From Desertivirga arenae (GTDB lineage Bacteria; Bacteroidota; Bacteroidia; Sphingobacteriales; Sphingobacteriaceae), in assembly GCF_017355785.1 (NCBI RefSeq), contig NZ_JAFEWE010000011.1:1-64000 (forward strand): a DNA stretch of 64,000 nt, read 5' to 3'. The notes beneath the pieces are model-generated. The model ran no database searches. It was not told where the DNA came from and saw only the letters and a program-made list of their open reading frames with translations. This document shows positions 54,517 through 63,793 of the stretch, one piece after another. Positions within the stretch are counted from its first letter, which is position 1, and the number at the start of each line of letters is the position of its first letter. Made by a program: the position numbers and the translations under genes.

Positions 54517-56820
54517 TTAATTTTCCACTTGTAACTCCTGCAATTCCAGCATTTCATTCTCCCCAGTTTTAATATTAAGAAGCTCTCCTTTAAGCTGTTC
54601 GGCAGTCTGCCCGTTTCGTTTTAAATGCACAGTTTTCCCTTTCCAGGGATTTTCTATTACACACGGTCTCCCTTTTTCGCTTAAGATTCTGACATCCCTG
54701 ACCTTCCCTTTTTCCAAAGCACTGCTAACTAGAAAAGCACCATAAGCACGCAACGTTTGGAAGCTTGCATCCTTACTTCTATTCCAGTTAGGAAATATCC
54801 GAAGTACGCCTTCGTAGCTTTGCATCAACATTTCGTTGATAGTGAGAGGTACAGCTGCCAAAGTCTCGATCCCTCCTCCTCCCTGGGTGATCCATAAATT
54901 CGGCAAAGACTGAGCTGCAATCCGTTCTTTCAGATTCTTTAAAATCACATCCGGGCCATATCCAACCCTCACAGCTCCTGGGTAGCAAGTTTCTATCCCA
55001 TTTCCTAGCGTGTGCCCCCAGTCGCCCGGTGCGCTAACCTGGTCTTTCCAGTGAGAAATATCGCTAAGCAATATTTTATTTAGCTCGGGCTCTGTTTTAG
55101 GTCCCACCACTCCGCCTGGCAGGATCAGTCCATGCATAGAAACGCGTGATAACCCTACTGCCGTTGGGTTATCAGAGGAGGCATTTCTTTCTACACTTTT
55201 TAGCGACAACCTGCCATCTGCCGTGCCGACAGGGAATTTACTCAGATGATCGACTATATGCTGCCACTTTTCACGCCGGTTTAAATCAACCTTCAGATAG
55301 TCACTTACGTCAAGAATTCCCTTAAATAACATTTTAACTAGTCCCAGAGAAAGGCTCGAGTTGAAATCCCCAAGCCGGTCTTTCCACTGCCCCTTATTTC
55401 TCAAATTTGGCATCTCTTCATTGAAGTGGTCCATATAGATAACGTAGCGGTCGTTTTCAAACTTCAGGTATTCCTCCCAGAAGTTGGCGCATTCTTGCAG
55501 ATAAGGGTAAACCGTATTCGCATAATCTTTATCGTAGGTACTGTAAAACCGCATCATCATATTTCCCACACTAAAAACAGCGTTAATTTTTTGCCCAAGG
55601 AATTTGTATCCGCCGTCAATCGTATTTTCGGTAGTAGCATATCTCTTAAGCATCTCTTCCGGAGTTAGCGGCCAGCGTGTTGTTACAAGTCCTTTCGGTC
55701 CAATACCGACCGGATAATAAATCCCTTTTTGATTCAACAGCTCTTTAGCGTGCAACCTTCCCTTCTCCATATAATCGAGCAATGGCTGATCAAAGTTCTC
55801 TGTGAGTTCGATATGATTCGATGAATAGGAAGCCCAGTAAGGTGCCTGATAATTATAATTAAGATGATAGTCTCCTCCCCATGCTGTAGAATCCTGAGTA
55901 ATAAAGGGTCCCCATATACCAGGAGCAAATTTTCGGGGCCGTGAACTGCATGCAAAGAGATATTGAGAGGCGTAGTAATATTTTTCAAGGAATGTATCTG
56001 GAATTTGAATTTCAGATTTATTCCAAAAGTCTGCCCACCACTTTTGATGTTTAACTTTCGTCGCCTGAATAGATGCAGGAGTAAATGCCTGCACATCCCT
56101 GATCGCCTCCTCTTTCCAATCTCTACTATCCTGATTACTCAACATACTTAAAGCAAAAATCAGTTTCCTGCCAGGACTAATAGTTAGAGTTTGAGATTTT
56201 GAAGCTTGAATCCCTAGAACTTTCATTGCTATGGCTACGTGTGACGGCCATTCGAGAAGAGGGGTATTCTCGAAGGAACGAGTGGCCCAATAAACGTTAG
56301 TAACAGTACCCGATTTGCTAACTGAGGTATTTCCAATGGCTGGCCAGAGTTTAAAACTCAAATGGCAGGTTTTATTAGAAGATATTTCTGCTACTACAGT
56401 GTTTGATGTAGCAGAAACCCAGGAGTTGAGACTGACGACCAAATCACCTTTCGTAAATTCACCTGATATGTATGCCTTGTCAATGATTTGTTCAACATGA
56501 TACGCCGCACCCTTCAACTCGACTATGTTTATATCAAGACCGCCAGGAAAGGCAATACCCCCACCGGGATAAACAGGATAAGCTCTCCAGAAGTCGTTTT
56601 TCCCAAGATAAAAACGCAAGCGGTCTGGTGTCCCTCCAAGGGTTAGACCGATATCTCCGTTACCAGCCAGTGGAGCATCAGGAGTTTTTGATGTAGGAAC
56701 TTTTTTAGGGGGAGAAGTAAAGACAGCTTTATAACGACCTGCATAAATGGGTTGTGCCGGCAATCTTTTGCACATTAGCAAAATGAGCAGCAGAAGGATC
56801 AATTTAATTTTAGGATACAT
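54517..56820 (-). CDS. GH95-related (alpha/alpha)6-barrel protein with altered active site
   Basis: Secreted protein of 767 residues, signal peptide ending KRLPAQ. Overall plan matches GH95: N-terminal beta domain (PLAGNGDIGLTLGGTPDRLRF resembles [14 protein letters not shown]), then the helical barrel. The two Asn of the GH95 water-activating pair appear kept as N321-Y-N323 in HLNYNYQAPYW, but the Asp-bearing [10 protein letters not shown] motif is replaced by QGGGGIETLAAVPLTINEML, and the barrel otherwise diverges. It could be a GH95 subfamily with another substrate or a related unassigned family. It starts 36 bases after the GH28-like gene and is probably co-transcribed. Fucosidase activity should not be assumed. 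Confidence 0.75.
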   Translation of the reverse strand: MYPKIKLILLLLILLMCKRLPAQPIYAGRYKAVFTSPPKKVPTSKTPDAPLAGNGDIGLTLGGTPDRLRFYLGKNDFWRAYPVYPGGGIAFPGGLDINIVELKGAAYHVEQIIDKAYISGEFTKGDLVVSLNSWVSATSNTVVAEISSNKTCHLSFKLWPAIGNTSVSKSGTVTNVYWATRSFENTPLLEWPSHVAIAMKVLGIQASKSQTLTISPGRKLIFALSMLSNQDSRDWKEEAIRDVQAFTPASIQATKVKHQKWWADFWNKSEIQIPDTFLEKYYYASQYLFACSSRPRKFAPGIWGPFITQDSTAWGGDYHLNYNYQAPYWASYSSNHIELTENFDQPLLDYMEKGRLHAKELLNQKGIYYPVGIGPKGLVTTRWPLTPEEMLKRYATTENTIDGGYKFLGQKINAVFSVGNMMMRFYSTYDKDYANTVYPYLQECANFWEEYLKFENDRYVIYMDHFNEEMPNLRNKGQWKDRLGDFNSSLSLGLVKMLFKGILDVSDYLKVDLNRREKWQHIVDHLSKFPVGTADGRLSLKSVERNASSDNPTAVGLSRVSMHGLILPGGVVGPKTEPELNKILLSDISHWKDQVSAPGDWGHTLGNGIETCYPGAVRVGYGPDVILKNLKERIAAQSLPNLWITQGGGGIETLAAVPLTINEMLMQSYEGVLRIFPNWNRSKDASFQTLRAYGAFLVSSALEKGKVRDVRILSEKGRPCVIENPWKGKTVHLKRNGQTAEQLKGELLNIKTGENEMLELQELQVEN

Positions 56821-56855
56821 AGCAATTGGTTAATCGGTTGTAAGTTTCAGATATT

Positions 56856-59843
56856 TCAATTTAATCGTTGGAAAGATCTTAGAGGCCCCTTACCCCATTC
56901 ATCATCATAAAAGGAAACATTTTCGACAGTCACATCCGAGGAGCTTTTGAGGCGCAGTACAGAGCCGGCTTCTTTTGCTTTCACCAGGTTTAAGGATGAA
57001 AAGACAGCACCATTCACATCATCCAACAAGATAGGATAACGCCTGTCCCGCTTCTCGAAATTGAAAGAGCAGTTCTGCACTTTCAATCCCACCACGTGCC
57101 GGGCCCATAGGCCATAAGAGGGCTGGACTTTGAGATTAGATATATTGTATTGCCCCACGCCAAGTTCTGGAGGAACCATGGCTGTATCTGCTGCCGGATT
57201 TCCGCCTTTTACAAGAATGTTCACATCATTAAATGCTACGTTTTTAATATAGCCCGTATGATGGCCATTTGGAAGCTTGAAGTTCAGCCCACCCTCTACC
57301 ATTGATGGATCAGGAAGCCTGTAACCGGCTATAATTGGAGAGGATCTTTTTTGAGTTCCATCATAAGCTTTCCATCTTACCGCAGCATTTCCGAAAGAGC
57401 TTCCGCTATAAACTTCTGAAATATCTACGCCATTAATTAAAATGTTCTCTACCTGGCCAATATTCACATTGTTAACCAGTAATTCATCGTGCTTAACCCC
57501 GTTCTCGACAAATTTGACCAGGCTTACATCAGATCCTAAAATCCTGGCTCGATTGGATATGGAAATAAAGAAGGGAGTTGTTGTCCTAAACATCTTTGAG
57601 CGGGAATGAACAGGACCTGTATGACCGCAGTTTAAATGAACGTCTTTCACATGCCCTCCATCATTTGTTGAAATGGAAAAGCCCGCTTTATTAGCTCCCA
57701 GAACATAAATATTATCTACATGGACATCCATTATATCGTCAGCCGTTTCTGATCCTATCTGGAAAAGGTTACAGTTAGTGTCACCAATGATATTACGAAC
57801 CATATAATGCCTTGCCGGCCGCGTAAACCCTAAGGAACAGTCTGAGCCGGGTTTGACAATGTCATCTGAACTTACCTTACAGTAAATATTAGTTACCGTT
57901 ACATTATTGCAGGCCATGAAGTCGTAAATATCCCGCACATTGGAGGTGCTGTTTTTACCGAAGTAAGTATTGTGAACATGAATATTATCGCTGCCTGTAG
58001 CTAGTACAACAAAGTGTCCGGCACGATCAATATTCAGCATGTTACTAACTTCTGTGCTAACGGAATTGTCCTTTTGTATGTAGTAGGGTTCGTCCCTTTT
58101 GGGATCATACCACAAATCTTCATCCTTATAAATGCCCCCTATTTCAATGTTAGTGCATAATTTCAATGAGAACATTTTATCAGCCCTGTTATCAGGCGTG
58201 TTGTTCATTACTTTATCTCCTGTTACAAGATTTCCGTTGCCGGTAATTCTTCCGTTTCCAATGATCTTGATATTGTCCTGCCGTTCGGCAAAGAACATCG
58301 CATTTTTAAAGAAATGATGTCCCACATCCTGTTTGGTCAGGTAATTTTCCGGATCCTGATATGGCCCAGCATCGGTTGGCGAAAGTCCTGAGCGGTAGCT
58401 CAGATCGCTGAACCAGGTGGTCTCTGGTGCGTCTGCCCCTTTCAACGCCTGGATTGTAGCATCTTTATCCAGGTAGAGGTAAACGTTGCTCCTGAGATGC
58501 ACCGTCCTAACTGAATAAACCCCTTTGCTAAAGAATAAAGTGCCCCCGCCTATTTTATTCAGAAAATTAATGGCACTGTCTATTTTCGTTGTATTATCGG
58601 TTAAAGGATCTCCATTTATTCCAAAATCCTCAACAGCCTTTTTCCCTGTGTAGAACCAGGCAAAGTTTGACCCTCCCCTAGCCGAACCATCTTTTACAAA
58701 AAGCCTAAATGCGTATAACTTTTCTGGAGATAGTCCTTTTACAGTTACCCTCGGGCTTCTTTTGTCGAATTCCGCATTTGCAGCTCTCCATGTTCTACCC
58801 TCATCAAGGGACTGTTGAAGGACAAAGTTTCTGCTATCCGTTGCAGCCCAGCTGAAACTTGCACTAGTATACGTTTCAGCGGTCTCCTTATAACTCAAAT
58901 CTTTATTTACAATTCTGGCAAAATCTGAAATTGTATTTGTTACCTGAAGCGTGGCTGTTTCAGAACCTGTGCCAGGACTAGTTAGTACTTCAGGTTCGGA
59001 CGTGATGTATTGGGATTTAAAATAGTACTTACCTTCTTTCGCAAGCTTTACATCCTTAATTACGAGTTTGAGATCAGGTCCGTTTGAGGGTCTTAAATCC
59101 AGGTTAGTGAAAGTTATTATCGAACTTCGGTCCTTCAATATTGAGATCTGTACATCCCCTACTTTTGAGTAAGAATAACGAGTGCCTGTTCTACCAATTG
59201 ATTGCGCTGCCAGCGCATTTAGCGTTACATCTCCCCTGCCGATAACATTAACCGTAGTACTTTCCATACTTGCGTTAACACCCTCAGGCAGATAAATTCT
59301 TACAGTTGCATTAGGGCTGCGTTGTCCTGCTGTAAAATAAAGGATCAAATCCTTTTTGGTATTTTTAGTTTGAGAGGCTTGTCCTAGTTGTAAATTACCC
59401 TTTAAGGCTCCACGCCTTACTTTGAGGTAATAAGACCTGGTGTTTTTTCTGCTTTTGGATTCTATTAGCAAACGGTCGCCTGTTACTAGCTCTGCATCTT
59501 CCGTAGCGGAATGATTGGCGGTTATAATTTTGTATAGAGGAGCGGAGCCGTTTGCTGAAACTATTTCTTTTGATAAAAGACTGGCTGTGACTCCTGTCCT
59601 TGTAAGTCCCTTCCCCTTAGGAGTATCTACCGTATGCCTCATAGTTGTTCCTGCTATCAGAATGATGGTATCCTTAAGTATGGAAACGATATGGGGAGAA
59701 GTATTGCTGGGTCGAATATTATCTATTGATTGACCTTTTGTAAGCGGAAAAAAGGAAAACAAAAAGAAGCAGATAATCAGATATGGAACTTTAATCATGC
59801 AATTCATTCTATCCGAAGATAATGTGAACCGGAACCCCATCAC
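56856..59843 (-). CDS. GH28-like beta-helix protein with long N-terminal region
   Basis: Secreted protein of 995 residues. The better start is probably Met16 (about 59798; MIKVPYLIICFFLFSFFP), which gives a clean signal peptide. Residues about 40-370 are beta-rich, and a fibronectin-III-like stretch (SWAATDSRNFVLQQSLDEGR, LYAFRLFVKDGS) precedes the GH28-type helix (EDFGINGDPLTDNTTKIDSA, GGGTLFFSKGVYSV, NIKIIGNGRITGNG). The catalytic Asp pair is present (SSDDIV, Asp660-661), but the usual NTD motif is replaced by NVRDIYDF and the GHG histidine region reads CNLFQIGSE. It might be a rhamnogalacturonan- or xylogalacturonan-type GH28 or a new specificity. First gene of a two-gene unit with the GH95-like protein. 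Confidence 0.8.
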   Translation of the reverse strand: MMGFRFTLSSDRMNCMIKVPYLIICFFLFSFFPLTKGQSIDNIRPSNTSPHIVSILKDTIILIAGTTMRHTVDTPKGKGLTRTGVTASLLSKEIVSANGSAPLYKIITANHSATEDAELVTGDRLLIESKSRKNTRSYYLKVRRGALKGNLQLGQASQTKNTKKDLILYFTAGQRSPNATVRIYLPEGVNASMESTTVNVIGRGDVTLNALAAQSIGRTGTRYSYSKVGDVQISILKDRSSIITFTNLDLRPSNGPDLKLVIKDVKLAKEGKYYFKSQYITSEPEVLTSPGTGSETATLQVTNTISDFARIVNKDLSYKETAETYTSASFSWAATDSRNFVLQQSLDEGRTWRAANAEFDKRSPRVTVKGLSPEKLYAFRLFVKDGSARGGSNFAWFYTGKKAVEDFGINGDPLTDNTTKIDSAINFLNKIGGGTLFFSKGVYSVRTVHLRSNVYLYLDKDATIQALKGADAPETTWFSDLSYRSGLSPTDAGPYQDPENYLTKQDVGHHFFKNAMFFAERQDNIKIIGNGRITGNGNLVTGDKVMNNTPDNRADKMFSLKLCTNIEIGGIYKDEDLWYDPKRDEPYYIQKDNSVSTEVSNMLNIDRAGHFVVLATGSDNIHVHNTYFGKNSTSNVRDIYDFMACNNVTVTNIYCKVSSDDIVKPGSDCSLGFTRPARHYMVRNIIGDTNCNLFQIGSETADDIMDVHVDNIYVLGANKAGFSISTNDGGHVKDVHLNCGHTGPVHSRSKMFRTTTPFFISISNRARILGSDVSLVKFVENGVKHDELLVNNVNIGQVENILINGVDISEVYSGSSFGNAAVRWKAYDGTQKRSSPIIAGYRLPDPSMVEGGLNFKLPNGHHTGYIKNVAFNDVNILVKGGNPAADTAMVPPELGVGQYNISNLKVQPSYGLWARHVVGLKVQNCSFNFEKRDRRYPILLDDVNGAVFSSLNLVKAKEAGSVLRLKSSSDVTVENVSFYDDEWGKGPLRSFQRLN

Positions 59844-60360
59844 TCTGTTAAATTAGCTATTAACTAAGTCAGATAAACAGGTTCATATCAACTTAGCCAT
59901 CTCTAGTTCCTGGAAGGGTTCTGCAATTGCTAAGACCTACTTTATATCCCAAATGTGATAGATTTAATAAAGGCACTTCATCAGGAACGAGATCGATATT
60001 ATATCAATACTTATTCCAGTCCTCTGGCAGAACGAAGGCTTCTAATTTGTAGGACGAATCCTGGTTACCGAAAATGAAGTAACAAATGAGTGTAATTCTT
60101 CCGACCTTATCTATGTCGATTATATAATATCAAAAGATCATCTAAGTTCTGCTAAAATATTGTGGACGGTATAGCCCGTAAGATCTATAGCGTGCTAGTT
60201 ATTCTGCTTGTGTTTGTTATTGAAGTCCAAAGACCAGTGCATTTAAAATCAATCAACCTTAATTCTGGAAATCATTCATGTACTGAATCAACTCAATCCG
60301 CATCAAATAACGAAAATTTAAAATTCGAAGCATGCAAACCTTAATGCTTACCATTCCTGT
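59844..60360. promoter_or_regulatory. Divergent intergenic region at the right edge of the glycan cluster
   Basis: 517 AT-rich bases between the divergent GH28-like and helicase genes. A 60-codon GTG-start frame at 60162-60344 exists but has no recognisable features and is not called. No tRNA, repeat copy or clear promoter consensus is visible. The dispersed repeat is absent here, consistent with no 3' end in this gap. Confidence 0.4.
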
Positions 60361-63300
60361 ATGATGAAACCAGAGCCTGGCTTATACGAGCAATTAATTA
60401 ATAAGCTTTTCTACAATAAACTTCAGAGCCTTAACGAGGAAGAATTTTTTGTTAAGACTACCGTTTTAGACAAAGCTGAAGCTGCGCGGTGTCTAAGTCA
60501 ATATTTATCTGAAATTATTCGTTTCGCATTGACCGAGCTTAAAGGAGATGACAGGCTGTTAAAGCAGCTTACGCTATCCAATAAGATCATCCAGGTTCTG
60601 ATAGATGAATTACCCGGTGCGGATATTTCTAATAATTTGCTGGAAAACGACCATGTACTGCAGGCCATTTTTTCAAAACTTGATTCGCCTTATATCGATT
60701 TTAGTGATCGTCTTAAACAAATAACTCCTTACACCCGCTTAAGCCAAAGTGAATTGTTTACCGGAAACAATGTGGGCGTCTCACTGGAGAGCGAAATTAG
60801 AAAAGAGATCCTTTCTGCCGATGAAATCTATTGGCTGGTTTCTTTCATCAAATTCTCTGGCATTCGAATATTTAAAGAAGAGTTGGAAGAATTTACCAAC
60901 AGCGGGAGAAAGCTAAAGATCATTACCACCTCTTATATGGGAGCTACTGATCTCAAAGCGATCGAATTCCTCTCGAACTTTAAGAACACGGAAATTAAGA
61001 TCTCTTACAACGGTGATCATGAGCGGCTGCATGCTAAGGCTTACCTGTTTTTAAGAAATACTGGGTTTCATACCGGCTATATTGGTTCATCAAATATTTC
61101 ACGATCTGCCTTGACTAATGGCCTTGAATGGAACTTAAAAGTAACTACCAGAGAGATCGGTCACATTATTGACAAGTTCAGGAAAACCTTCGAAACCTAT
61201 TGGGAAGACAAGGAATTTGAATACTATCAACCCGGAAAGGATAAAGAGAAATTAAGTAAGGCTCTAAAATCACAAAGCAGCAGAGACAGGAAGACATTCA
61301 AATTATTTGATCTGACGCCTCACAAGTACCAACAAGAAATCCTGGAAAAGCTTGAAGCCGAGAGACTGGTGCACCATCGCCATAAAAATCTAGTAGTGGC
61401 AGCAACTGGAACTGGCAAGACGGTTATTTCTGCATTCGACTATAAAAGATTCAGGACTCAAAACACCCGTTCGAGACTTCTTTTCGTTACTCACAGAAAA
61501 GAAATCCTGGAACAGGCACAGGAGACTTTCAGGCACGTATTAAAGGATACCAACTTTGGAGAATTGTGGGTTGACGGGCTTGAGCCTGGCAATTTAGAGT
61601 ATGTGTTTGCCTCTGTGCAAACGCTAAGGAACCGGGTATCCGATTTAAAGCTAAGTCCGGAATTTTACGATTTTATCATTATCGACGAAGTTCATCATGC
61701 TCCTGCAAACAGCTATCGCTTTATTTTCGATCGCTTTGCACCAAAGGTCCTGTTAGGTTTAACTGCCACGCCGGAACGAATGGATGGTGAAGACATTCTG
61801 AATGATTTTTGCAATACTATCGCCGCTGAGATTCGTCTTCCGGAAGCAATTAATAGAAAACTGCTTTCTCCTTTTCAATATTTTGCCGTTTCTGATTCCA
61901 TTGACCTATCGCAGGTTACCTGGAGAAATGGGCGTCACGACATTACTGAACTCACCAATCTATATACCGCGGAAGACAGGAGAGTATCTGAAGTATTGGA
62001 GAATTGTGAGAAGTACTTAACAGATCTCCAGGAAGTTAGAGCATTAGCATTCTGCGTTAGTCAGGCCCATGCTCAGTATATGGCGGAGAAATTTTCGCTC
62101 GCTAAATTAAAGGCTGATTATTTAACCAGCAGTAGCAGTCCGGGAGATCGGGACAGCGTTCGCCATCGGCTAAAGAGCAAAGAGATCAATTTCCTTTTTG
62201 TGGTAGATATCTTTAATGAGGGGGTGGATATTCCGGAGATAGACACCGTCCTTTTCCTCCGTCCAACGGAAAGTTTAACCATCTTCCTCCAGCAGCTGGG
62301 CAGAGGGCTCCGGTTAGCTGACTCTAAGGAATGTTTAACGGTGCTCGACTTTGTAGGGAATGCAAACGAGCAATACGATTTCGAACATAAATTCAGAGCT
62401 TTGGTTGGGCGCACACACTCCTCCATAGAGAAAGAAATAGAAGACGAGTTTCCGCATTCACCTTTAGGCTGTTCCATCGTTCTGGAGAAAAAAGCAAAAG
62501 AAACTATTCTTCGCAATATCAGAAAAGCCATAGGTTTCAACCGAAATCAGTTGATTGCCAAAATAAGAAGCTTTAAGCTCAATTCAACGCTGTCGCTAAC
62601 GCTGAAAAATTTCCTGGCATTCAACCATCTGGAATTACCACTCCTGTACAAAAAGGGCAGCTGGAAAAGACTTTTAGCAGCAGCGGGTGAGATCGCTGAT
62701 TTTGTGGAACCGCAAGAAAGAGAACTGAAAAGGTTTATCACTCAGCTACTGCTTCAAGCGAATTCCTATAGCTATCTAATATTCATCAAGCGTATAATTC
62801 AAGAAAACCGGGAGATAACAAATCCGATAGCAGAGGATGAAATTAGGATTCTAATGCTTCATTACGATCTTTGGCGGGAAGCAGGGCCGAAACTTGGTTA
62901 TAGAAACTTGACTGAAAGTTTATTGGTATTCAAGCAAAACCCTGTTATGTGCTCTGCGATCGAAGAACTTATCGATCTCTTAATTGACCAGATAAATTTC
63001 ATAGAGAAGGAAATCAAACTGCCGTTTCCAACGCCTCATAAAATACACAGCCGTTATAATCGCGACCAGATCCTTACTGCATTAGGACTTCATACATTTG
63101 AAAAGGCTTCTTCTAACCGGGAAGGTGTGGCCTTGAATAAGGAGTTGAACGTAGAAGCCTTGTTCATTACCCTTAAGAAATCAGAAAGGGAGTACTCTCC
63201 TACTACCCTATATGACGACTATGCCATAAACGAATATCTTTTCCATTGGCAATCACAAAATGCCACTTCACCTGAGTCGCCAAAGGGAATGTCTTATCGG

Positions 63301-63507
63301 AAACATCACGAGATGAATAAAACCATTCTGCTTTTTGTAAGAGAACAGAATGATGACGAGTATGGAAATACCATGTCGTACGTGTTTTTAGGAGACGCCA
63401 ATTTTAGAAAGTCCAGCGGCTCGAAACCTATGAATATAGAATGGGAACTTAATGAACCTATGCCGGCGTATTTGTGGAAGGATAGCGGGAAGTGGGCGGT
63501 GGGGTGA
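60361..63507 (+). CDS. PLD-nuclease/DEAD-box superfamily 2 helicase with DUF3427-type C-terminus
   Basis: Cytoplasmic protein of 1048 residues combining three parts. A phospholipase-D-like nuclease domain (about 130-285) has HERLHAKAYLF (His224-x-Lys226) and GYIGSSNISRSAL, one HKD-type site. A superfamily 2 helicase follows (about 315-680) with Walker A AATGTGKT (Lys353), DEVHH (Asp442-Glu443), GLTATPER, and motif VI QQLGRGLRL. A long C-terminal region (about 690-1048) resembles DUF3427. Proteins of this build occur scattered in bacterial genomes and are suspected of DNA processing or phage defence; the role is unproven. It is not part of the glycan cluster. The ATG is doubled (ATGATG at 60361), so the start could be one codon later. 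Confidence 0.9.
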   Translation: MMKPEPGLYEQLINKLFYNKLQSLNEEEFFVKTTVLDKAEAARCLSQYLSEIIRFALTELKGDDRLLKQLTLSNKIIQVLIDELPGADISNNLLENDHVLQAIFSKLDSPYIDFSDRLKQITPYTRLSQSELFTGNNVGVSLESEIRKEILSADEIYWLVSFIKFSGIRIFKEELEEFTNSGRKLKIITTSYMGATDLKAIEFLSNFKNTEIKISYNGDHERLHAKAYLFLRNTGFHTGYIGSSNISRSALTNGLEWNLKVTTREIGHIIDKFRKTFETYWEDKEFEYYQPGKDKEKLSKALKSQSSRDRKTFKLFDLTPHKYQQEILEKLEAERLVHHRHKNLVVAATGTGKTVISAFDYKRFRTQNTRSRLLFVTHRKEILEQAQETFRHVLKDTNFGELWVDGLEPGNLEYVFASVQTLRNRVSDLKLSPEFYDFIIIDEVHHAPANSYRFIFDRFAPKVLLGLTATPERMDGEDILNDFCNTIAAEIRLPEAINRKLLSPFQYFAVSDSIDLSQVTWRNGRHDITELTNLYTAEDRRVSEVLENCEKYLTDLQEVRALAFCVSQAHAQYMAEKFSLAKLKADYLTSSSSPGDRDSVRHRLKSKEINFLFVVDIFNEGVDIPEIDTVLFLRPTESLTIFLQQLGRGLRLADSKECLTVLDFVGNANEQYDFEHKFRALVGRTHSSIEKEIEDEFPHSPLGCSIVLEKKAKETILRNIRKAIGFNRNQLIAKIRSFKLNSTLSLTLKNFLAFNHLELPLLYKKGSWKRLLAAAGEIADFVEPQERELKRFITQLLLQANSYSYLIFIKRIIQENREITNPIAEDEIRILMLHYDLWREAGPKLGYRNLTESLLVFKQNPVMCSAIEELIDLLIDQINFIEKEIKLPFPTPHKIHSRYNRDQILTALGLHTFEKASSNREGVALNKELNVEALFITLKKSEREYSPTTLYDDYAINEYLFHWQSQNATSPESPKGMSYRKHHEMNKTILLFVREQNDDEYGNTMSYVFLGDANFRKSSGSKPMNIEWELNEPMPAYLWKDSGKWAVG

Positions 63508-63793
63508 TGGGGGGGAGTGGTGGTAGTTAAGTTTTATAAATTCCTTCGATGAAGATAAGCAATGCTCCTTTTCATAATGTAGTTCTTTAGCCTAGAAGCC
63601 CATTACGGTTCGAATGAATCGTTAAATACAAAGCTTGAGTGGTAGTATTCTTAAAGCCTTTGTGCCAATTCTTAAATAGCCATACTAAGGTGCTTTTATA
63701 TCGAGTGTATCTTCTACCTTAGTCTTAGAAATTAAATTAAATTAATACACTAGCTGGTGTATTTAAATCACAAACAGCATTCAGTACGTTTTT
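63508..63793. promoter_or_regulatory. Intergenic region between helicase and ABC transporter genes
   Basis: 286 bases, AT-rich toward the right, with no gene evident. It contains the near-perfect palindrome listed separately. GGTTCGAAT at about 63607 resembles a tRNA T-loop, but no tRNA can be folded around it. Confidence 0.4.
63744..63763. promoter_or_regulatory. Near-perfect 20-bp palindrome, candidate operator for the ABC transporter
   Basis: AATACACTAGCTGGTGTATT is a palindrome with a single mismatched pair (arms AATACAC and GTGTATT), 31 bases upstream of the ABC ATPase start. The size and shape fit an operator for a dimeric TetR-, GntR- or MarR-type repressor, which would probably be encoded just beyond the right edge. 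Which family binds it is inference. Confidence 0.5.

Noticed and set aside
2030-59843. Search for sulfatase signature (C/S-x-P-x-R) genes expected for fucoidan use
   Set aside because: No protein in the window shows a sulfatase fold or signature; the fucoidan hypothesis was dropped.
60162-60344. 60-codon GTG-start frame upstream of the helicase
   Set aside because: No recognisable domain, no visible ribosome binding site, low-complexity AT-rich DNA; a hydrophobic stretch alone is not enough.
63600-63620. GGTTCGAAT resembling a tRNA T-loop
   Set aside because: No matching T-stem, anticodon arm or acceptor stem can be folded around it.
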